DNA from: an uncultured Eubacteriales bacterium | GTDB lineage: Bacteria > Bacillota > Clostridia > Monoglobales > Monoglobaceae | Assembly: GCA_900545865.1 (NCBI GenBank) | Contig: URAN01000025.1 | Span: 1-37,322, forward strand | Direction of reading: 5' to 3' | Length of the DNA stretch: 37,322 nt | Shown here: piece after piece, positions 7,979 to 16,857 of the stretch | How the letters are laid out: every line of letters starts with the position of its first letter | How positions within the stretch are numbered: the first letter of the stretch is position 1 | Notes under the pieces: model-generated | The model's database searches: none | What the model saw: the letters and a program-made list of their open reading frames with translations, nothing else | Told to the model about the DNA's origin: nothing | Made by a program: the position numbers and the translations under genes

Positions 7979-10264
7979 TTACAAGGCAAAACGGGGACTT
8001 TCTGTTTTTACGTTGCTTATTGTTTTTCCGCTTTTAGCGTCATAGATCCTGTACGATATGATTCTGCCGCCGTCCCATTTTATATCAAGCTTTCTTCCGC
8101 CTTTAAGGCAAAGTCCCTTGACGCTGCCGCATTTCCATTCATCGGGAACAGCCGGAAGAAGAACAACCTTATCTTTATCCGCATAGGCAAGCATTTCACA
8201 TATTCCGGACATAAATCCAAGGTTTCCGTCTATCTGGAACACGGAATGAAAGCTGAACGGATGCATATCGAACAGATTGTTCATAAGCTGGCACTTTATC
8301 AGCGTTTTTATAAACTCATACGCCTTTTCTCCGTTCCCGAAGCGTGCCGCCACATTGATATTCCATGCACTGCTCCAGCCGGTATGACCGCCGCCGTTTG
8401 CCAGTCTGTATTCCAGGGATTTCTTTGCCGCATCGTATTCAGGCGTTCCCTGCTTTATCAAGTCCGACGGATACACGCCATACAGATGCGACAGATGTCT
8501 GTGTCCCGGTTCCGCCTCGGGCAGCTCCTCGTTCCACTCAAGCAGCCGTCCGTCCGAACCGATTTTTAAAGGCTGAATCCTTTCGGCATAGTTTTTGTAC
8601 TTTGCGGAATCAAGTCCCAGTACCTCACACGCCTTGGCTGTATTAAGCATAACATCGCGTGCGATTGACAAATCCATCGCGGTATATTTTGCGATTACGG
8701 CAATTTTTCCGTCCGCCAGGAAGGCGTTTTCCGGGGAAGTGCCCATGTACGGGCGCATCTTTCCGTTTTCTTCATAGAAAATACTTTCGATAAACTCGGC
8801 GGATTCTTTGAGAATACAGAAATATTTCTTCAAAAATTCAATATTGTTTGTATACTCATAGTGCTCCCATATGTGCCTTGAAAGCCACGCACCGCCAAGC
8901 GGCCAAAACGCACTTCTTGCACCGTCTCCGGACGGATTTGTAAAGCGCCACAGGTCGGTGTTATGGCACATACACCATCCCTCGGCACAGAAAACGCGCC
9001 TTGCTGTTTCTCTTCCGTTTTCCAGAGAATCCAAAAGCATATCGGCAAGCGCGACATGGCAGTCGCCAAGTCCTGCCGCCTCCGCTCCCCAATAATTCAT
9101 TTCGGTATTTATATTGACGGTATAGTTGCTTTTCCACACAGGCATAATGCTGTTGTTCCATATTCCCTGCAGATTGGCAGGCTGTGTACCCTTGCGCGAT
9201 GAGCACAGGAGCAGATATCTGCCGTAGTTGAACAACAGTTCCGTTACCTCGTTTATGTTCTCGCCGTTCTTGACTTTTTGCAAAAGAATATCTGTCGGCT
9301 CAGTGTTTTCCGCCGTATCGAGGCAAAACTCCGTTTCACCGTATTCTTTTTCAAACGCCTTAATATGCCTTTCCTTTAGGCTTGCATACGAATATGTCAA
9401 GGCGTTTTCAAGCTTTTTTTGGCATATTGCCGCACAATCCCTGCCGTTTGATACGGGCATATTCCGCGAACCGTTATAGCTTGTTGCTATTGAAAAAATA
9501 ATCGTTGCCTCTGCACCCTTTATGCGCAGAAATCCGCCGGAGCTTATGACGCTGTCCGCGACAGCCGTCATTTTTGCGCAGAACCTAACACTCTCTCCGT
9601 CATCATATACAAAGCCGCCCTCGTCCTCGCCTATTACATTGCTGTTTGTCGGACATCTGCCGCACACCTCAACGGTGTTACCTTTTGAAGTCACCTTTGA
9701 TTCAAGAGCGGGTGCAACGCCTATCTGCATATCGAGTCTTTCGGCACCCTCCGACTGCATATGTATTACAAGGACATCATCCGCAAATGATGTAAACACT
9801 TCCTGAGTAAACTTGATTTTACACGGCTGCATATTTTCCTTGACATATACGTTCTTCTTAAAGGTATATCCGTTTGTAAGATACTCCGATCCGACGATTC
9901 CGCTGCTCAGCGTCAGCTCTCTTTTATAGTCAAAAACGCTGCTGTCAATATTACGCTTTGATATGTATATTTCTCCCCACGGCAGATAGACCTGACTGAC
10001 ATAATGAAGTATTTCGTCTTCGACTTCGCTCTGAGCCTTGACATACTCTCCGTCCGCTACAAGCTTTTTTACTCCGTCAAGCCATTTTTTATCCGTCTGC
10101 TTTACTTTATCAACTCCGGGCGCACCGCTCCACAGGGTATCTTCATTTACCGAGATTTTATCCGTATTTGTCCCGGAGAACACCATGGCACCTATACGTC
10201 CGTTGCCGACAGGCAGCGCTTCTTCCCAACGTCTTGCCTCCGATGTGTACCATAATTTATTCAT
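7979..10264 (-). CDS. GH95 alpha-L-fucosidase / alpha-L-galactosidase-like
   Basis: A 761-residue cytoplasmic GH95 enzyme, which would hydrolyse terminal alpha-L-fucosyl or alpha-L-galactosyl residues by inversion. Seen: LWYTSEARRWEEALPVGNG at the N-terminus, NEDTLWSG near 40, YLPWGEIYI near 93, the VNINTEMNYW block (383-392) whose two Asn (384, 386) match the catalytic Asn pair of the family, GTSPENAF (508-515, probable acid Glu512), HRHLSHLYGVYPSD (588-601) and FQIDGNLGF (676-684, conserved Asp679). The frame extends to a GTG at 10270, but the ATG at 10264 has AGAGGAA at correct spacing and is preferred. The start overlaps the previous stop by 8 bp. There is no signal peptide, so it acts on imported oligosaccharides. 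Confidence 0.88.
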   Translation of the reverse strand: MNKLWYTSEARRWEEALPVGNGRIGAMVFSGTNTDKISVNEDTLWSGAPGVDKVKQTDKKWLDGVKKLVADGEYVKAQSEVEDEILHYVSQVYLPWGEIYISKRNIDSSVFDYKRELTLSSGIVGSEYLTNGYTFKKNVYVKENMQPCKIKFTQEVFTSFADDVLVIHMQSEGAERLDMQIGVAPALESKVTSKGNTVEVCGRCPTNSNVIGEDEGGFVYDDGESVRFCAKMTAVADSVISSGGFLRIKGAEATIIFSIATSYNGSRNMPVSNGRDCAAICQKKLENALTYSYASLKERHIKAFEKEYGETEFCLDTAENTEPTDILLQKVKNGENINEVTELLFNYGRYLLLCSSRKGTQPANLQGIWNNSIMPVWKSNYTVNINTEMNYWGAEAAGLGDCHVALADMLLDSLENGRETARRVFCAEGWCMCHNTDLWRFTNPSGDGARSAFWPLGGAWLSRHIWEHYEYTNNIEFLKKYFCILKESAEFIESIFYEENGKMRPYMGTSPENAFLADGKIAVIAKYTAMDLSIARDVMLNTAKACEVLGLDSAKYKNYAERIQPLKIGSDGRLLEWNEELPEAEPGHRHLSHLYGVYPSDLIKQGTPEYDAAKKSLEYRLANGGGHTGWSSAWNINVAARFGNGEKAYEFIKTLIKCQLMNNLFDMHPFSFHSVFQIDGNLGFMSGICEMLAYADKDKVVLLPAVPDEWKCGSVKGLCLKGGRKLDIKWDGGRIISYRIYDAKSGKTISNVKTESPRFAL

Positions 10265-11726
10265 TTTCACATTCCTCTATATTCAAGTTTCTTACCGGTA
10301 TATTTATCTTAAGCTTGTCATACTTAACATTTTTGAGTCTTACGTTTTCCACTTTTAAAGTTTTGCATTTTGCATACGAATATATATCCTCATCCAGAGC
10401 ACCACCGTCGCAATAAACGTTATTTGCCTCTATATCGGAATATTTAAGGTCGTAATCGGAATAGTCCTCAACGTCAATCTGTTTTTGATACTTTCCGCGC
10501 TTGCCTATCATTTTCTCGTTTATGGTAAGGATTGTCGGTTTGAAGTCCTCATGACCTTTTACGCTGTATTCCTCATCATCTTCGCCCTGGAATATAGGTA
10601 TCAGCGTTTCGCCCGTATTATCGGCATAAATGTCCTGATAGCTTATATTTTTTATTCTTGTACGATTACTGCCGTACCATGTCTGAACACTGATTCCTAT
10701 CATACACATTTTAATCAGGTAGTTATTCTTCCATTCAACGTTCTTTATCGTATTCGGAACCTCTCCCTGCCAGATTTCAAGGTTGTTGCCCCAGTCGCAC
10801 CATGTAACGTTGTTTTCGATTCTGATATTTCGGCTGTCCTCGGTTTCACCCTCCAAAACGGCACCGCGCACCACGATGCAATCGTCAAACGATCTTATAA
10901 AGCAATTCTTAAGTTCAACATTGCTTGATGAGCATATATCAAAGCCGTCACTGTTATAACGCCATTGTCCGACAAGCTTTACATTATCAATCACAACGTT
11001 TTTACAGTGGTTTCTTGTTATAAACGACCAAAACATCGAATCCGTAAATATGACGTCTTTAACCGTAAGATTTTTACACTCGTACGCAACAAAGTTTCCG
11101 GCGTAATTTACCACTTTTTGGCTTAGTCCAAGGTCAAGTATTCCCTTTGCAATCAAGCCGTTTTCCTCCGTCAGCTCTGCCGCCTCGCCTCTTGCGTATA
11201 ATGAACTGTCGATTACGCCGCCGCCGTAAACCCTGACATTATCCGCTTTGTATATAAAGATTGCACCGTACACATATGCCTTTGGGTGTATATACACATT
11301 CTGTCCGCTTTTTGGATTTATAAATCCGGCATAGTGTACTCCCGGACCGAAGTATATATCGTTTTCCTTTTTTTCGTACGGTTTCATTTTTGTTGCAAAA
11401 AAGTGCAGCATATTATGAATACCGTTTACTTCAACGGTAAAGTTCATTGCCCTGTCCAGGCTGAATATTATCTTTCCGTCCTTCACCGTATGGCTTATAC
11501 CGAACTGTTTCGGCTTTATTTCTACGCTCTTTATCTCTTTGCAATCCGGAATTATCTCTACCACGGTCGGCTTATCATAGGCAAGATTTACAAAATACGC
11601 GTCCTCCGCCTGGTCACTGCTGCGCTGCTTTCCTCTGAACACTCTGTTAAAGGGTTCCTTGGATACTCTGCACTTTATCACATCTTCATCCTTACCATAC
11701 GCCCTTACTCTGTATCCGTTTATCAT
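10257..11726 (-). CDS. GH28-like right-handed beta-helix glycosidase
   Basis: A 489-residue cytoplasmic protein with an N-terminal beta-sandwich (about 1-120), then a right-handed parallel beta-helix (about 125-480) with many N-V/I-x-I-x-N-V-x rungs. The three acidic residues shared by GH28 and GH49 are present: YNSDGFD (257-263, Asp260) and SFDDC (279-283, Asp281/Asp282). The GHG motif of polygalacturonases is absent; the equivalent stretch reads WGNNLEIWQ. A TRIKNISYQDI block is similar in form to the GH28 RIK motif. It may therefore be an exo-acting uronidase or a related enzyme on pectic or rhamnogalacturonan oligosaccharides, or a new beta-helix family. Its ATG follows the GH78 stop codon without a gap, and AAAGGAG lies inside the GH78 3' end. 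Translational coupling is likely. Confidence 0.7.
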   Translation of the reverse strand: MINGYRVRAYGKDEDVIKCRVSKEPFNRVFRGKQRSSDQAEDAYFVNLAYDKPTVVEIIPDCKEIKSVEIKPKQFGISHTVKDGKIIFSLDRAMNFTVEVNGIHNMLHFFATKMKPYEKKENDIYFGPGVHYAGFINPKSGQNVYIHPKAYVYGAIFIYKADNVRVYGGGVIDSSLYARGEAAELTEENGLIAKGILDLGLSQKVVNYAGNFVAYECKNLTVKDVIFTDSMFWSFITRNHCKNVVIDNVKLVGQWRYNSDGFDICSSSNVELKNCFIRSFDDCIVVRGAVLEGETEDSRNIRIENNVTWCDWGNNLEIWQGEVPNTIKNVEWKNNYLIKMCMIGISVQTWYGSNRTRIKNISYQDIYADNTGETLIPIFQGEDDEEYSVKGHEDFKPTILTINEKMIGKRGKYQKQIDVEDYSDYDLKYSDIEANNVYCDGGALDEDIYSYAKCKTLKVENVRLKNVKYDKLKINIPVRNLNIEECENE

Positions 11727-13907
11727 CTATACCATGCTCCTTTCAAACCTATGCCTTCCGCCTGTCAGCGTCAGGTTCTTGTATTTACATTTACACTCTG
11801 CCGGCACGTCTATTATGATTTCGTCTTTGTTATAGCTTACCTCTATTATTCCGTACGGCACAGGTATGCGGCAGCAAAGCTCCGTCAGATTTTTGCAGTA
11901 TGCCGGTCTTACCTCAAAGCTTTTATAACCCGCCTCCGTTGGAACGATTCCGGCAAGACCCTTGAAAAGCTCACCGAAAAATGCTCCGTACATATGATGA
12001 TTATGCGACGCCTGTCCCTCAAAGGTTTCCCACAGTCCCGTTGCATTGTTCTCAAGCATATATCCGAACGACGGATATTCCGTCCTTTCAAGCATATCCA
12101 CGGCTATATCCGCATTTCCGCTCTCAATCAGATATTTAAACAAAAACGGCGTTGTGATTATTCCGGTATCAAGCGGACGCGCGGCATATGTCTTTATATA
12201 TTCGCCAAGAGCATTCGCGGACACCAAGCCTGCCGTATATGCCATAAGCATTGCTCCCTTATCCTTTTGGACAAGCTCATCACCGCAAAAATAAATTTCA
12301 CGCAGTGCCGCTCTGATTTTTTCCTGTGTGTTTTTATACAAGTCAAAGTCCTTGTTCAGCGTCCTGCACACCGCACTCAGGACGTCAAACACATAGATAA
12401 CCATACAGCTGTTGATAAAGTCAGGATCTGCCACATCATTTTTCGGCGGAAACCAATCACCGAGGTATGTCATCTCGTCTGTTTTTCTGTACACATATCC
12501 GTCAAGTCTGCCGATTATATAATCGGCAAATCGCACCATGTTGTCATAATAGCTTTCGAGATATTCCTTTTTTCCGTAATGAATATACATCTGCCACGGC
12601 ACAAGCACAATCGCTCCGCCCCAGCTTATCGCGCTGCCGGCACCGCCGTAAAACGGTGCGGTATTCTTAATATGACCTGTTTTTTTGCATTGCCCGTCAG
12701 CAATATCTCTAAGCCACTTTGCATACAGCTTTTCCACATTCCAAACGCACATAGCCGCATCGGCAACAAGTGAGCCATCCCCTGTATATCCTAGTCTCTC
12801 TCGATGAGGGCAATCCGATATTACACCATTATGACAATTTGCCAAGAATGACCGTTTAAAGCAATCAAACAATTTATTTATAGTATCTGACGAGGTTTTA
12901 AGATCGCCCTTTTCTTCTAAATCAGTATGTATGATATGACACATTATATCTTCCGTCGGATAATCAACGGAAAAATATCTAAATCCATGTATGCAGAATT
13001 GTGTTTTATATCGCTGTTTGTCTTTTCCGTTTGCAATATATATGTCCTTTTGTTCAACTCCGCCCCAAATAGTCATTTTATCTATATCAAGCCCATCCGC
13101 CGTCATTTCTTCCGCATACTCAAGTGTAATCCGAGCGCCTTCCTTTGCGTTTGTCGAGAACGATACAACACCCGATGAATTTTCACCCATATCATAAAAA
13201 AACTTGCTACCTTTATTAAAAACAAGCTTTGGTCTGATTTGCTTTACTTCTTTATCCAACGGACAGTCTTCCTCTTTTGCATCGGATATAAAATCATCTT
13301 CCTCGTACGCCGTTTCGCCTGTTTTAGCTGATAATAACAGTGGAATACGACTATCATACTCTTCGCCGAAATAAATATTATTAAAAACAACCGGGCTTTT
13401 GAGCCGCCCGAATTTGTTGTTCGTTGCAACAATCGTTATATTACCCTCGTTATCTTCTAATGTTATTTCGGCTTTAACTTTCGGTATCCCGTAATCTATT
13501 AAGCCTTCATTTTGTCTACAAATTTGGTGATACCAGCCGTTGCCTAGCCATATCGATAAGCTGTTTTCACCGTCTGTCATAAATTCGGTTATATCGATTT
13601 TTTTATAATAATATGTATGATTTCCCTCACCGGATGTTGGATATTTATACTCGGCAAATCGAGGAGTATGAAAATCTGACCATAAAACGGATGTTTTTAT
13701 TCCGCGAACGGACTTGCCGTTAACATATATATCGCCAAATCCGAGTATAGAGTATCTGAGTTCAGCCCGTTTAATTTTATTTATTTTAAAGGTCCTGAAT
13801 AAAATTCCACACTCGGTTTTATTACGAAATCCGTTTACATATTGACCTTCACCATGCTCCTCACATGCTATCCATTTAGCTTTTTTAAACACATTATTTT
13901 GCTTCAT
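11727..13907 (-). CDS. GH78 alpha-L-rhamnosidase-like
   Basis: A 726-residue cytoplasmic GH78 enzyme that would remove terminal alpha-L-rhamnose. Seen: an N-terminal accessory sandwich with SILGFGDIYVNGK (53-65) and SIWLGNGWYH (118-127); HGFRYFSVDYP (307-317); the barrel entry DCPHRERLGYTGDG (365-378), containing the expected acid Glu370; YLGDWFPP (481-488); and LWETFEGQASHNHHMYGAFFGE near 625, with the likely base Glu627. A C-terminal sandwich closes the protein. A weak GGGAAG site precedes the ATG. It lies 20 bp after the LRR-glycosidase gene and abuts the beta-helix gene. Base composition changes inside the gene near 12.79 kb: about 37% GC in the 5' half and 46% in the 3' half, by hand counts of 300-base samples. 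Confidence 0.88.
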   Translation of the reverse strand: MKQNNVFKKAKWIACEEHGEGQYVNGFRNKTECGILFRTFKINKIKRAELRYSILGFGDIYVNGKSVRGIKTSVLWSDFHTPRFAEYKYPTSGEGNHTYYYKKIDITEFMTDGENSLSIWLGNGWYHQICRQNEGLIDYGIPKVKAEITLEDNEGNITIVATNNKFGRLKSPVVFNNIYFGEEYDSRIPLLLSAKTGETAYEEDDFISDAKEEDCPLDKEVKQIRPKLVFNKGSKFFYDMGENSSGVVSFSTNAKEGARITLEYAEEMTADGLDIDKMTIWGGVEQKDIYIANGKDKQRYKTQFCIHGFRYFSVDYPTEDIMCHIIHTDLEEKGDLKTSSDTINKLFDCFKRSFLANCHNGVISDCPHRERLGYTGDGSLVADAAMCVWNVEKLYAKWLRDIADGQCKKTGHIKNTAPFYGGAGSAISWGGAIVLVPWQMYIHYGKKEYLESYYDNMVRFADYIIGRLDGYVYRKTDEMTYLGDWFPPKNDVADPDFINSCMVIYVFDVLSAVCRTLNKDFDLYKNTQEKIRAALREIYFCGDELVQKDKGAMLMAYTAGLVSANALGEYIKTYAARPLDTGIITTPFLFKYLIESGNADIAVDMLERTEYPSFGYMLENNATGLWETFEGQASHNHHMYGAFFGELFKGLAGIVPTEAGYKSFEVRPAYCKNLTELCCRIPVPYGIIEVSYNKDEIIIDVPAECKCKYKNLTLTGGRHRFERSMV

Positions 13908-13927
13908 CTTACTATCACTTCCCTAAA

Positions 13928-16831
13928 TCACTTTATTTCGTATTTTTCCGTAAAAGGAGCCAAATTTTCCTCGTTTATTACAAATATTCCGATACGGTCA
14001 AACATATTTTGTTTTGATACGTCATATGTTCCACTGTATCCGTTCTTTATCATATCGGCAGTCAATTTTATTGAGCTTAATTCTGTTAATACTTCGTCCT
14101 TGTATTTTGCAAGAAAAACCAAAACATTTTTATTCTCTCCGGTATACTCGCCAGCATTAAGCTTCAGAAAAAGTTTATCTTGATCGGATAGATCGGACAT
14201 TGATTTTACTTCCTCATTTTTCTCCGTTAAAACCTCGACCGCTGGCAAAAAGAACCCACCACTGTTTTCTTTTAACTCCAAAACAACAACACTTGCAGGA
14301 GGGACACGATACTTTATAATCCTTTTTGAAGGTCCGAACGAGCTATCCTTCAGAGAAATTTCATTCTTGTTTTTATAGTTTGCCGACTTTAATGTTTTTC
14401 CCACCAATATGTGTTCTTTGAGCAACGAATATGATTTTGTACTCGGCAGGCAAATATTATAACTGTCGGTATCGCTCAGATTGGTCAAAAACACATTTAC
14501 GCCGTCTGCCGTTTTTACCGCCGCAGCAGACACCTGAGATTTAAGTCCTATGTCAAAATATGATTCGGACTTATTTTTCAGCGTTACCGGCAAAACGCTG
14601 CCGATTCCGTATTTTTTATAAAGCCGCATCAGGTCTATTGTCGCGCCCGGCTTTGTTTCGCCGTTTATGTCATAGTATGCCGCCCACTGCCACTTATCCG
14701 ACATCGAAAACGCCGATGAAAAGAATGACGCCGCGCCGACTTCGCTCCGCGGCAAAACCCGATTATAAAAATCCGACAGGTTTAAAACCGTTTCCATATC
14801 GTATATATCCTGTGCTCCGTTGTTTAGATTGCTGCCTGCCACATAATGGAACGACTGCTCCGAAAAATATATCTTTATTCCGTGCCCCTCACCCAAGATT
14901 CTGTCAAGGTCTTCAATCGTATTTGTTATATGACAGTCAACTATCGTGCTGATATTATTTGACGCCTCAGCGTTGTTATAGTATCTGTGCATGGACAAAT
15001 ACTTAATATGGCTCATGTACGGCTTTAATTTTTCAAAAACGGCGGCTCTCCACTTATGCTCCGCTCCGTTTTCGCTTTTTCCGCCGTTCACATAAGAGGT
15101 CACATCATGTACGGCAAACACCGCCTTATCATCAACAGACAAAATTGCCTTTATTGCACTCAAGCATTTTTCGGCATACTCATCCGCGGAAAGCAAGTTT
15201 AATCTGCACGCGTCATACGGACTGGCATCGTCACTTTTTCCGCTTACCTTTAAATCGACTTCGTTGCCAAGCTCCCACACAACAATATTTACCGGGTCTT
15301 CAACTCCGTTTGCCTTTCTTCGTTCTGCCCAGTTCTCTCCGCCGTTTATATTAAACTTTCCGTCACCCACAAGATATTCCGCCATATTGGCAATATCGCG
15401 GTATCCGCTCCATAAATTCACCGTATACGAAAACGCAGCGTTTTTATCAACCTTTGTAAATCCGTTTACGATATCGTCAAGTCCGGTATGAATTTTGTCA
15501 TAATATCCGTCCCTCGATATCATGGTAATCGGTCGATCGTTATAGTTTCCTATTGAGGTCTTCCAGTCAAACAGGTTTGCCTCCATTGCACCGAGCCGAA
15601 TAAGCGGAAAGGTGTCCCACTCGGAATTTTCATAAAATGACGTATTTTCGTTTCCGTTTATATCAAGCAGCAATCTGCCGTTTGAATATTCCGAAAGCAA
15701 AGGATGACCTATCCCGAAAATTTTATCCGTCGACGTATTTGTCGCAGTTTTTCCTATTTCCATAGTCAAATCCGTTTTTGGCGGTTCTAATACATCAAGT
15801 TTTGTATTTGCATTTACAAAGGCATTCTTGCTTACTTTTATATCTTCATAAACACTGACCTTTGTTACCGATTGTCCTATCGCGCCGTCATCTATCAAAA
15901 CTACTTTGTAATTATCTATCTTTTGCGGCACTGCAATTTCACCCGTAAGAGAAGTTCCCGTTACGGCTATGGTTTCGTCATCTATCAGCCTATAGCTGTA
16001 GTCAATGGGCTCAAATCTGTAATTCTCACCAAGGCTGATTTTTTCATTCACATATTTTTCCGTCGACGAACCCTTTAACGCTTTGAATACGACCTCGTTT
16101 TCTCTGCCTTCAAAAACCGTTCCGATCATATCTTTCTCATTTATATCAAAGGCATCATTTGCTATTGAAACATCATTATCGAGGACAGTTACCTCCGAGA
16201 GCACTTTGGTATTTTCAAACGCCTTTTCGGAAATATAATCAACTCCGTCATTGATTTTTATTTTTTCAAGCCGATAACAGTTCAAGAAAGACTCCTTTGC
16301 TATGTTTTTAAGCCTTGAACCAAATTCAACATTCTTTAGGTTTGTTGCATAAAAGGCTCTGTCGCCCAATTCACTGATACTCATAGGCAGCTTATCTGTC
16401 AGGCTGAGCGCGTTATAACTTGGATTGCTGCTTGTAAACGCATTTGAACCCACTCTTTCCAGATTCGAAGGAAAAACAACCGTTGCCGTTGACATATAAT
16501 TTCTGAAAGCCATATCCTCTATTTCCGCCACCGTATCTGGGAGCACAACTGTATTTATCGTATGACACTTGTTTGTGTAAACGTTTTTTATTTTTGTCAC
16601 AGTTTTTCCGTCAATGGTTTGAGGTATAATGATTTTGTGTGCACTTATCTCCCCCATTCCGGTTATTTCTATCTCGCCGTTTCCTATGTCTGCATAATCA
16701 AATTGCGGTATGCACCAAGTGCGCTTTTCGTTTCCTTCTGAATTTACGTCAATCCTTGTAAAAGTGATGGCGCATATTAACGCCATCACTATACTTAAAA
16801 CGTCAAACAAACATTTTTTATAATAACTCAT
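13928..16831 (-). CDS. Exported LRR_5 (BspA-like) protein fused to a clan GH-A glycosidase (GH51/GH39-like)
   Basis: An exported 967-residue protein. The start is taken at the ATG at 16831 because AAGGAAGG lies eight bases upstream; the in-frame ATG at 16861 overlaps the previous stop but has no ribosome site. An N-terminal hydrophobic segment (about 8-30) is followed by LRR_5 repeats (about 60-340) such as LPDTVAEIEDMAFRN and ISELGDRAFYATNLKNVEF. Residues about 365-780 form a TIM-barrel glycosidase: VVWELGNEVDL (517-527, acid/base Glu524), a distal IYFSEQSFHY (655-664, probable nucleophile Glu658), and YLSMHRYYN near 611. A beta-sandwich tail carries VPPASVVVLEL. The barrel is paralogous to the protein at 24250-25737; both have a WELGNE block preceded by a GDGKxNxNGG block. 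Arabinofuranosidase is a guess. Confidence 0.72.
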   Translation of the reverse strand: MSYYKKCLFDVLSIVMALICAITFTRIDVNSEGNEKRTWCIPQFDYADIGNGEIEITGMGEISAHKIIIPQTIDGKTVTKIKNVYTNKCHTINTVVLPDTVAEIEDMAFRNYMSTATVVFPSNLERVGSNAFTSSNPSYNALSLTDKLPMSISELGDRAFYATNLKNVEFGSRLKNIAKESFLNCYRLEKIKINDGVDYISEKAFENTKVLSEVTVLDNDVSIANDAFDINEKDMIGTVFEGRENEVVFKALKGSSTEKYVNEKISLGENYRFEPIDYSYRLIDDETIAVTGTSLTGEIAVPQKIDNYKVVLIDDGAIGQSVTKVSVYEDIKVSKNAFVNANTKLDVLEPPKTDLTMEIGKTATNTSTDKIFGIGHPLLSEYSNGRLLLDINGNENTSFYENSEWDTFPLIRLGAMEANLFDWKTSIGNYNDRPITMISRDGYYDKIHTGLDDIVNGFTKVDKNAAFSYTVNLWSGYRDIANMAEYLVGDGKFNINGGENWAERRKANGVEDPVNIVVWELGNEVDLKVSGKSDDASPYDACRLNLLSADEYAEKCLSAIKAILSVDDKAVFAVHDVTSYVNGGKSENGAEHKWRAAVFEKLKPYMSHIKYLSMHRYYNNAEASNNISTIVDCHITNTIEDLDRILGEGHGIKIYFSEQSFHYVAGSNLNNGAQDIYDMETVLNLSDFYNRVLPRSEVGAASFFSSAFSMSDKWQWAAYYDINGETKPGATIDLMRLYKKYGIGSVLPVTLKNKSESYFDIGLKSQVSAAAVKTADGVNVFLTNLSDTDSYNICLPSTKSYSLLKEHILVGKTLKSANYKNKNEISLKDSSFGPSKRIIKYRVPPASVVVLELKENSGGFFLPAVEVLTEKNEEVKSMSDLSDQDKLFLKLNAGEYTGENKNVLVFLAKYKDEVLTELSSIKLTADMIKNGYSGTYDVSKQNMFDRIGIFVINEENLAPFTEKYEIK

Positions 16832-16857
16832 ATAAACATCCTTCCTTATATAAACTG

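Noticed and set aside
11286..12773. A 495-codon open frame on the plus strand
   Set aside because: It lies antisense to the beta-helix and GH78 genes, both of which have family motifs, and its translation has no recognisable domain. It spans two genes and is a codon-composition shadow.
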